DNA from: Anaerolineae bacterium
GTDB taxonomy: Bacteria; Chloroflexota; Anaerolineae; JAFGEY01
Assembly (NCBI GenBank): GCA_016929205.1
Contig: JAFGJF010000041.1
Location: 1-6,509, forward strand
Length of the DNA stretch: 6,509 bases
Direction: 5' to 3'
Under the pieces are notes generated by a model that made no database searches, was not told the origin of the DNA, and saw only the letters and a program-made list of their open reading frames with translations. Shown here in pieces: positions 1-5,154 of this stretch. Each line of letters opens with the position of its first letter. Within the stretch, counting starts at the first letter, position 1. Both the position numbers and the translations under genes were made by a program.

Positions 1-711
1 GAATTGGCGGGCAAGCCGGAGGAAAAGCGCGCCTGGGCGGTTGAGCAGGTCAAGCGCGCGGCGCGTGGGGCCAAAGCACTGGGCCTGGGTGTGGTCAACG
101 GTTTTACCGGATCGAGCATCTGGCACTTGCTGTACGCCTTTCCGCCCTACGATTTCAGCGTGATCGACGAGGGGTTCAAATACTTTGCCGATTTGTGGGG
201 ACCGATCTTGGACGAGTTCACGGCCAACGACGTCAAGTTCGGCCTGGAAGTGCACCCCACCGAGATCGCGTTTGATATCGTCACCGCCAGGCGTGCCCTG
301 GAGGCGGTCGATTATCACCCCGCGTTTGGGTTCAACTTTGATCCCAGCCACCTGCTGTGGCAGGGCGTGAGTCCGGTCAAATTCATTCGCGCTTTCCCCG
401 ACCGCATCTTTCACGTGCATATGAAGGATGCGGCAGTCACCCTCGACGGCGAGAGCGGCATTCTGTCGTCGCACCTACCTTTTGGCGATCATCGCCGGGG
501 TTGGGATTTCCGTTCGCTTGGGCATGGACAGGTCGATTTTGATGGCGTTATTCGTGCGCTCAACGACATTGGCTACCAGGACCCGTTGTCGGTCGAATGG
601 GAAGACTCGGGGATGGACCGCGAGTTCGGTGCCAAAGAGGCGTGCGAATTTGTCAAAAAGGTCGATTTTGCGCCGTCCACCGTGGCTTTTGACGCGGCAT
701 TTGACGACTAG
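1..711 (+). CDS. Sugar phosphate isomerase/epimerase, xylose-isomerase-like TIM barrel (partial, 5' end outside window)
   Basis: Frame 1 is open from the first base to TAG at 709-711, so the N-terminus lies upstream; the TTG at 4 is not a convincing start. The visible 236 residues fit the C-terminal two thirds of an AP-endonuclease-2/xylose-isomerase-like barrel. Counting from the leucine codon at base 4, likely metal ligands on successive strands are Glu82 (GLEVHP), Asp113 and His116 (NFDPSH), His139 (HVHMKD) and Glu198 (SVEWED). The stretch [14 protein letters not shown] followed by a strand ending in an acidic residue is typical of this family. Members isomerise or epimerise sugars, sugar phosphates or inositol derivatives in the cytoplasm using a divalent metal; the substrate here cannot be told. 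The gene is followed at once by a strong terminator, so it is probably last in its operon. The family call is firm; the exact reaction is unknown. Confidence 0.88.
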   Translation, partial: ELAGKPEEKRAWAVEQVKRAARGAKALGLGVVNGFTGSSIWHLLYAFPPYDFSVIDEGFKYFADLWGPILDEFTANDVKFGLEVHPTEIAFDIVTARRALEAVDYHPAFGFNFDPSHLLWQGVSPVKFIRAFPDRIFHVHMKDAAVTLDGESGILSSHLPFGDHRRGWDFRSLGHGQVDFDGVIRALNDIGYQDPLSVEWEDSGMDREFGAKEACEFVKKVDFAPSTVAFDAAFDD

Positions 712-726
712 GCTGTTCTACACATC

Positions 727-762
727 AGACCTCTTGCAGTTTTATCTGCAAGAGGTCTTTTT
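727..762 (+). terminator. Strong intrinsic terminator after the isomerase gene
   Basis: A perfect 13-bp inverted repeat (727-739 AGACCTCTTGCAG, 746-758 its complement) encloses a 6-base TTTTAT loop. It runs into a T-rich tail (758-765, five T then GTT). It starts 15 bases after the isomerase stop. There is no A-run on the left side, so it should work only for plus-strand transcription. Confidence 0.93.
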
Positions 763-763
763 G

Positions 764-793
764 TTGCCCGATGGGCGCATTGTGATATATAAT
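764..793 (+). promoter_or_regulatory. Predicted sigma70-type promoter for the SGNH hydrolase gene
   Basis: A perfect TATAAT lies at 788-793. The best -35 match is TTGCCC at 764-769 (4 of 6), with an 18-base spacer. It lies directly after the terminator and would give a leader of roughly 40 nt before the ATG at 839. The wider -10 context, TGATATATAATA, is almost identical to that of the promoter at 2225-2253. Confidence 0.6.
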
Positions 794-838
794 ACAGGCG
801 AGGGTGTTCCACCGTTTATCAAGCTGTAGAGGAAGTTT

Positions 839-1948
839 ATGACTCACGGGGTTGTTGGTTCGAAAACGGGGGCGCGTGCCAGGCTGCGCCAAAACCTGAT
901 CGTTGCCATTGCCAGCATTCTGATCATGTTCTGTGGCCTGGAACTCTTTGTGCGCGTCATATTCCAAGTGCGTCCCACGACGGAACGATTTCAACTGCAT
1001 CCCAAACTCGGCTGGGAGTGGACCCCTGGCTATGCCGCCATCGAACAGATGGAAGACACCGAGTACGAGATGGCAATCAGCAGCCAGGGGTTAAGAAACG
1101 AAGAGGTCGTGATTCCCAAGCCCGCCGGAGCAGTCCGGATCATTGCCCTGGGCGATTCGGTGACCGAAGGCCCGGGAGTGCCGCTGGAGCAGACCTTTGT
1201 CAAGCTGCTGCAAAAGCAGCTCCGCGATGCGCACCCCGGCCGCCAGATCGAGGTCATCAATGCCGGGACGGGCAGTTACAGCACGGAGCAGGAACGGATC
1301 TGGTTGACAGAGCGGGGGCTCGGGTTTGAGCCCGATCTGGTTGTCCTGAACGTGTACCTGAACGATTCGCAGACGTTCAAGCGCTCGATCTATCCGGTAA
1401 CGGCATTGAGCAATTTTTTTTCGCGTTACAGTGCATTCTATACCTTTTTCAGGGACGCCGTCCGCCGTTCGATGGTGGCCCGGACTCAGGCTGCTGAAGA
1501 TTTTCGTTATCGATTCAAGGACGACTGGCGCACGGCAGAGTGGACGACCGACCCGCAAGCGCTTGAGAGCGTGATCCGCCAGGCCGGCCAGGATTGGGGG
1601 TTGGCGTGGGACGACGCCGAACTGGCGATCATTGAGGGCGAGATAGAACGGATTGCCCAGATCGCCGGTGAAAACGGTATCGCTCTGCTGGTGGTTCTTT
1701 TTCCCGTTGACGTCCAGGTATACGCCCAGGTGGACGTGCCTATGGGACTGGATAAACCACAGGTGTCGTTGGCCGGTTTTGTTCACGATCTGGGCCTTCC
1801 CGTGCTCGATTTGCTGCCTGTGCTGCGCGGTCTGGACGGCGAGGATTTGTTTTACGACCAATGCCACCTGAGAGCCGGTACGCATCAGGTCGTTGCCGAT
1901 GCGATAGCGCAAGCCTTGGAAGAACAAAACTTGATTGTTTTGCCCTAG
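839..1948 (+). CDS. Membrane-anchored SGNH/GDSL hydrolase (predicted esterase/O-deacetylase)
   Basis: This 369-aa protein begins with a basic stretch (residues 11-18) and a hydrophobic segment at about 20-42. That pattern suggests a signal anchor with the catalytic domain outside the membrane. The SGNH blocks appear in order: block I IALGDSVTEG with nucleophile Ser107, block II NAGTG (Gly143 region), block III NVYLND with Asn175, and block V DQCH with Asp340 and His343. All catalytic residues are therefore present. Family members hydrolyse ester bonds in lipids, acetylated polysaccharides or peptidoglycan. With an extracytoplasmic domain, a role on surface or exopolysaccharide acyl groups is plausible but unproven. 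The ATG is supported by GAGGAAG at 829-835. The gene has its own promoter and a terminator upstream, and a palindromic element directly after its stop, so it is probably transcribed alone. The fold assignment is firm; the substrate is unknown. Confidence 0.88.
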   Translation: MTHGVVGSKTGARARLRQNLIVAIASILIMFCGLELFVRVIFQVRPTTERFQLHPKLGWEWTPGYAAIEQMEDTEYEMAISSQGLRNEEVVIPKPAGAVRIIALGDSVTEGPGVPLEQTFVKLLQKQLRDAHPGRQIEVINAGTGSYSTEQERIWLTERGLGFEPDLVVLNVYLNDSQTFKRSIYPVTALSNFFSRYSAFYTFFRDAVRRSMVARTQAAEDFRYRFKDDWRTAEWTTDPQALESVIRQAGQDWGLAWDDAELAIIEGEIERIAQIAGENGIALLVVLFPVDVQVYAQVDVPMGLDKPQVSLAGFVHDLGLPVLDLLPVLRGLDGEDLFYDQCHLRAGTHQVVADAIAQALEEQNLIVLP

Positions 1949-2071
1949 CAGTTTGTCGGAGAGAGTAGGTAGCCGCGATTTTCGAATCGCGATTTGGCAT
2001 TCTATGATGCGCGACATAGATACGCGATTGGAAATCGCGCCTACAATCGATTACTCCGACAGGTTGCTAGG
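1944..2071. repeat. 128-bp nested palindrome, MITE/REP-like element abutting the SGNH stop codon
   Basis: The outer arms are CCTAGCAGTTTGTCGGAG (1944-1961) and CTCCGACAGGTTGCTAGG (2054-2071). They pair over 18 positions, 15 Watson-Crick and three G-U in RNA. Inside, GTAGG (1965-1969) matches CCTAC (2040-2044). CGCGATTT (1974-1981) matches AAATCGCG (2032-2039), and AATCGCG (1985-1991) matches CGCGATT (2023-2029). TCTATG (2001-2006) matches CATAGA (2015-2020) around an 8-base centre. The CGCGATT/AATCGCG units can also fold locally, as two small hairpins at about 1974-1991 and 2023-2039. There is no coding frame of note and no T-run, so it is not a simple terminator. CTAG occurs at both ends (1945-1948, 2067-2070) and could be a 4-bp target duplication; the left copy contains the SGNH stop codon. 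A short non-autonomous transposable element is my reading. Confidence 0.7.
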
Positions 2072-2223
2072 TGGGGCGAGATCGGCCTATTTGGGTAGAC
2101 TGGTCGGGATAGAGGCTTTGGCCGGATGCTACGGGTCATCAAGAGCGCACCAATCGGTCAAAGCCTCGATGCCATGATCGGCAAAAACCAAATTCGATTG
2201 CTCTCGAGTTGGAGCTTTGTGCC
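2072..2223. other. Gene-free spacer with a long imperfect hairpin (2112-2167)
   Basis: I see no credible coding frame, tRNA or rRNA here. The one clear structure pairs 2112-2125 (GAGGCTTTGGCCGG) with 2154-2167 (TCGGTCAAAGCCTC) over 14 positions. Nine are in an uninterrupted perfect run and two are G-U pairs. The loop is 28 bases and can itself pair GATG (2125-2128, sharing one base with the outer stem) with CATC (2137-2140). No T-run follows, so it is not an intrinsic terminator. It could be a structured RNA, a binding site for a dimeric protein, or the remains of another repeat. The remaining bases up to the promoter become A/T-richer and show nothing else I can name. Confidence 0.45.
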
Positions 2224-2273
2224 ATTGACGTCTTGGTCAATTTGGTATATAATAGGTCAATGTAAAGTCAATG
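2224..2273 (+). promoter_or_regulatory. Candidate operator: four GTCAAT half-sites across the promoter
   Basis: GTCAAT occurs on the plus strand at 2236-2241, 2256-2261 and 2267-2272, and inverted (ATTGAC) at 2224-2229. Successive plus-strand copies start 20 and 11 bases apart, about two and one helical turns. The inverted copy overlaps the -35 box and forms ATTGAC-N6-GTCAAT with its neighbour; the last two copies lie at and just after the expected transcription start. About 0.02 copies of a given hexamer are expected by chance in 50 bp on both strands. Ribbon-helix-helix proteins bind short repeated half-sites cooperatively as dimers, and one is encoded 20 bp downstream. Autorepression by that protein is therefore a reasonable inference. 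Confidence 0.6.
2225..2253 (+). promoter_or_regulatory. Near-consensus sigma70 promoter of the RHH-phosphodiesterase operon
   Basis: TTGACG at 2225-2230 (5 of 6) is separated by exactly 17 bases from a perfect TATAAT at 2248-2253. Transcription should begin near 2260, giving a leader of about 33 nt that includes the AAGGAG ribosome-binding site at 2281-2286. This is the strongest promoter match in the window, and such a match usually goes with active repression, which fits the repeats laid over it. Confidence 0.82.
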
Positions 2274-2292
2274 ATAGCACAAGGAGCAGACA

Positions 2293-2502
2293 ATGCCAGA
2301 TCGAAAAGGAAAATATACGACGATCAGCATTCCGCGCGAGTTGTACGAACGCGTCGGAGCGTTGATCGAAGACACAGGCTTTCGCAGCCCAACCGAGTAC
2401 ATCGTCTATCTGACCCGCCAGGCGGTGATGGCGATCGAGACCGATCGCACGTTGATCAATTCATTGCCCTATTCGGTGGGACACGTTGGGGATGAGCAGT
2501 AA
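2293..2502 (+). CDS. Small ribbon-helix-helix (CopG/Arc-like) DNA-binding protein
   Basis: This 69-aa protein begins with a basic tail, then a predicted beta-strand at residues 8-13 (YTTISI). Helix A spans about 15-28 (RELYERVGALIEDT) and is followed by a turn at GF(R)SP. Helix B spans about 33-49 (PTEYIVYLTRQAVMAIE). This is the classic RHH order, in which two chains form an antiparallel beta-ribbon that reads the major groove; Thr9, Thr10 and Ser12 would point outward as base contacts. Residues 50-69 are a short tail that could contact a partner. The ATG follows AAGGAG at 2281-2286 with a 6-base gap. The last 11 bases overlap the ATG of the phosphodiesterase, so the two are very likely co-transcribed and translationally coupled. 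The probable role is autoregulation of this operon through the GTCAAT repeats. An antitoxin-like partner role is possible but unsupported beyond gene order. Confidence 0.85.
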   Translation: MPDRKGKYTTISIPRELYERVGALIEDTGFRSPTEYIVYLTRQAVMAIETDRTLINSLPYSVGHVGDEQ

Positions 2503-4330
2503 AAAGCGCGTTTTCATCGTCGGTGCGGATGGCGCGGATCCCAAATTTCTCGCGCGGCTGATGTCTGAAGGCAAGCTGCCTCATTTTGCCGATCTGTGCG
2601 CGCGTGGGGTGTGGGGGCCGCTGCAGACGACGTTTCCGCCTGTTTCACCGGTGGCGTGGACGACGTGTTTGACCGGCAAACAGCCGGCCGAGCACGGTAT
2701 TCGGGATTTTATCACCAAGGCGGACGACAGCTATTTGCCCACGATCGCCTTGTTTGACGTGCGCGGTGGCGCTGGCGGCTTGCCCGTCTATGCCAGCCGC
2801 CGGACGGCGCCCACGCTGGGCGAGACCTTGACCCAGGCCGGCAAGACGTCCTACATCCTCAAGGTGCCGGGCACGTTTCCGCCCGAGTCCATTCGAGGCG
2901 GCGTCTTGGCCGGGTTTGGCATGCCCGATATGGTTGGATCGTTTGGCGTTTCGGCCTGGTATACGACCGGTGTGGCACAAAAGAAAGCATCTGTGCCGGA
3001 AGGCGGCGATCTGGTACATCCTTTGGAACCGGTTGGCAGTGGGGTGTGGAGCGGCGAGATTCCCGGGCCGGCAAAAGAGCGCCGACGGTTTGTGGTGTAT
3101 CGCGACGGGGATCGGATATCGCTGGCGCTTGAATCGAGCTCCGGGCTGGCGGACGCCCGGCTTGCGCCGGGGGAGTGGAGCGGTTGGATACGCGTTCCTT
3201 TTGACGGCAGCGCGCCCGGTTTGTGCCGCTTCAAGCTTGTCTCGCTGGGGCAGGGCGTGGAACTGTACCGCACGGCGGTGCAGTGCGCGCCGGACGAACC
3301 GTTGTTCCCACTTGCCGGGCCGCCGGGCTTTGGCGCCAGGTTGTACGAGCTGGTTGGGCCGTTTGCGACGATCGGCATGCCATCGGATCTGGATGGGGTG
3401 CGGCGCGGGGTGGTCGATCTGGACACGTTCCTGGAAGACGCATATGCAAACTGGGACCAGCAGATCGAGATGACGCGGCGGTTGATGGTCGATCCGTCCT
3501 GGGATCTGCTGATGACGCACCTGTTCACGATCGACAACGTGCAGCACCTCTTCTGGCACTGCCAGGACGAGCGGCATCCGGCACACGCCGATCAGGCGCG
3601 TTATGGTGCAGAGATCGAACGTGCCTACCGGTGGATGGATGCCCGGTTGGGACGGCTGCTGGAAGGGATAGACGAGCAGACAACGGTGATCGTGCTCAGC
3701 GATCACGGCGGCGTGCCGATCTATCGATTGGTTTATCTCAATGCCTGGTTGCGCGAACGCGGTTACCTTGTCCCGCGCGAGCAAGATCTGCCGGGGCGCG
3801 CGATCAGGCTGGACTGGAATCGCACGCGGGCGGCCATGTTTGGCACGGGCGGGATCTGGCTCAATGTCCAGGGGCGCGATCCACGCGGCATCGTGCCGCC
3901 GGGGGCGCCGTACGAGTCGCTCCGGCACGAGATCGCCCAGGCCTTGTCCACCTGGCACGACCCCGACACGGGACAGCCGGTGGTCAAAGAGGTGCTGCAC
4001 GGCGAGCAGGTCTTTGGCGACAGCGCCCGCGAGCGCGGCCCCGACCTGATCCCGGCCCTTTATCCGGGCTACGGGCTGGGGCGCGGCGAAGGGTTGGGGC
4101 GGGTGATGTGCGGCACGCCGTTGATTGTCGATAACCTCACACCGTGGTCGGGCGGGCACGAGGGACCTTATCTGCCATCAGACGTGCCCGGGATCGGCAT
4201 TCTGTGTGGCCCGGGTGTGCCGCCAGGCGCGTCATTGCAAGGCGCGGGTTTGCAGGACATTGCGCCCACGGTGCTCAAGCTGCTGGATATCAACGCCGGG
4301 ACTGACATGGTTGGGCGCACGCTCTGTTAA
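2492..4330 (+). CDS. Alkaline-phosphatase-superfamily phosphodiesterase/nucleotide pyrophosphatase-like protein
   Basis: This 612-aa protein belongs to the type I phosphodiesterase/nucleotide pyrophosphatase branch (COG3379-like, from recall). Two-metal-site residues are visible: Asp13 (IVGADGAD), nucleophile Ser52 in PPVSPVAWTTCLTG, the PAEHGI segment after it, Asp348 and His352 (TIDNVQH), Asp404 and His405 (LSDHGG), and His556 (GGHEGPY). All expected ligands are present, so it should be active on a phosphate mono- or diester; the substrate is unknown. Residues about 160-295 form a beta-rich insert containing a GEWSGWIRV stretch, before a GMPSD segment, as I recall from this subgroup. No signal peptide or membrane segment is evident, so it is probably cytoplasmic. 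ATG 2492 is chosen because the core begins right after it. TTG 2486, two codons earlier, is possible; GGTGGGA at 2475-2481 could serve either. The gene overlaps the RHH gene by 11 bp. Confidence 0.88.
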   Translation: MSSKKRVFIVGADGADPKFLARLMSEGKLPHFADLCARGVWGPLQTTFPPVSPVAWTTCLTGKQPAEHGIRDFITKADDSYLPTIALFDVRGGAGGLPVYASRRTAPTLGETLTQAGKTSYILKVPGTFPPESIRGGVLAGFGMPDMVGSFGVSAWYTTGVAQKKASVPEGGDLVHPLEPVGSGVWSGEIPGPAKERRRFVVYRDGDRISLALESSSGLADARLAPGEWSGWIRVPFDGSAPGLCRFKLVSLGQGVELYRTAVQCAPDEPLFPLAGPPGFGARLYELVGPFATIGMPSDLDGVRRGVVDLDTFLEDAYANWDQQIEMTRRLMVDPSWDLLMTHLFTIDNVQHLFWHCQDERHPAHADQARYGAEIERAYRWMDARLGRLLEGIDEQTTVIVLSDHGGVPIYRLVYLNAWLRERGYLVPREQDLPGRAIRLDWNRTRAAMFGTGGIWLNVQGRDPRGIVPPGAPYESLRHEIAQALSTWHDPDTGQPVVKEVLHGEQVFGDSARERGPDLIPALYPGYGLGRGEGLGRVMCGTPLIVDNLTPWSGGHEGPYLPSDVPGIGILCGPGVPPGASLQGAGLQDIAPTVLKLLDINAGTDMVGRTLC

Positions 4331-4344
4331 ATGATCGGCGGCAT

Positions 4345-5124
4345 TCAGTCCTTTGTGGGAATGGGACCCAAAACGGCAGCCAGGAAACGCCGGATCTGCT
4401 CATTCCAAAAGAACCAGTTGTGCCCGCCATCTTGTTCGTGGTAATCCGCCTGCACGCCCAACGACTGGCAGGCAGCGTAAAACATGCCGCTCAACGCATA
4501 GATGTCCTCCTGCCGGCTGACGGCGATGAACAAACGGGGCAGGGGGGATGAATTTTGGGCTGCATGCCGCAGCCAGACTGCCGGGTCGTGCTCACTCCCG
4601 GATAGTTTCCCCAGGTCCCCGAACAGGAGGGCAAACTCGTCCTGCCTCGGGTCGTCCGGCAGGGTCTGGAAGATGGCAAGAGAAAGCACACCCGAAAAGG
4701 ACGCTGCAGCAGCATAGCGCTCTGGGTACAGCAGCGCAGCCTTGAAAGCGCCGTATCCGCCCATCGAGTTTCCCGCGATGAATGTATCTTCCCGGCGAGG
4801 CACCAGGCCAAAGACATCTGCAAGGTATTGCGGCAGTTCATCGGTCAAATAGGTGAAATATCTCTGGCCGTTGGGCTGGTCAATGTAGAAACTGCGACCC
4901 ACTGAAGGCATAACCACCACCAACCCATAGGAGGCAGCAAAGGCCTCGATGGATGAATAGCGCTGCCAGGCGCTTGCGTCGTCGCTGAGACCGTGTAACA
5001 GGTACAGGACCTTGCGCTTTGCAACCGGTACGCCCTCCATTTTGCCGGGGTCAGGAAGGATGATATTCAGGGGGAGATTGACCTTTACGGTCTCGGGTAC
5101 GTGATCAATGCGGATGAGTGCCAT
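4345..5124 (-). CDS. EstA/esterase-D-like serine esterase (alpha/beta hydrolase)
   Basis: The 259-aa product resembles the tributyrin-esterase EstA group within the esterase D/S-formylglutathione hydrolase family. The fold's landmarks are in order: strand and oxyanion-loop segment VLYLLHGLSDDASAW (residues 39-53), VVVMPSVGRSFYID (69-82), nucleophile elbow GNSMGGYG with Ser120, SRQEDIYA with acid Asp207, and GGHNWFFW with His235. Length matches the family. There is no signal peptide, so action in the cytoplasm on short-chain esters or acylated sugars is likely. It lies 30 bp downstream of the sugar-symporter gene on the same strand, suggesting an operon in which an imported acylated glycoside is de-esterified. 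That link is inference. The ATG at 5124 is preferred to the in-frame GTG at 5139, which lies within the ribosome-binding region itself. Confidence 0.88.
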   Translation of the reverse strand: MALIRIDHVPETVKVNLPLNIILPDPGKMEGVPVAKRKVLYLLHGLSDDASAWQRYSSIEAFAASYGLVVVMPSVGRSFYIDQPNGQRYFTYLTDELPQYLADVFGLVPRREDTFIAGNSMGGYGAFKAALLYPERYAAAASFSGVLSLAIFQTLPDDPRQDEFALLFGDLGKLSGSEHDPAVWLRHAAQNSSPLPRLFIAVSRQEDIYALSGMFYAACQSLGVQADYHEQDGGHNWFFWNEQIRRFLAAVLGPIPTKD

Positions 5125-5127
5125 AGT

Positions 5128-5137
5128 CTTCCTCTCC
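5128..5137 (-). promoter_or_regulatory. Ribosome-binding site fixing the esterase start
   Basis: On the minus strand GGAGAGGAAG ends 3 bases before ATG 5124, with its AGG core about 6 bases away. The alternative GTG start at 5139 overlaps this site and has no comparable site of its own. Confidence 0.7.
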
Positions 5138-5154
5138 ACTAGAGTGTCTTGGGT

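Noticed and set aside
1091..2017. 308-codon minus-strand open frame
   Set aside because: It is antisense to the SGNH hydrolase, whose catalytic blocks are intact, and it has no recognisable domain or ribosome-binding site.
2054..2071. Palindrome read as the transcription terminator of the SGNH gene
   Set aside because: The stem is long enough, but no T-run follows the right arm (the next bases are TGGGGCGAG), so an intrinsic terminator is not supported.
1935..2177. Possible small gene after the SGNH hydrolase
   Set aside because: It starts inside the SGNH gene in another frame and runs through the palindromic repeat; its composition is explained by the repeat.
2072..2223. tRNA or other classic RNA gene in the spacer
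   Set aside because: No T-loop sequence (GGTTCGAATCC-like) or cloverleaf arms are visible; only one hairpin can be supported.
2126..2365. Possible 79-aa gene overlapping the RHH start
   Set aside because: It crosses the near-consensus promoter and overlaps the RHH gene in another frame, with no ribosome-binding site and no motif.
2645..4159. 504-codon open frame on the minus strand
   Set aside because: It lies fully antisense to the phosphodiesterase gene, reads as low-complexity Arg/Pro/His-rich sequence and shows no family motif; it is a by-product of GC-rich codon use.
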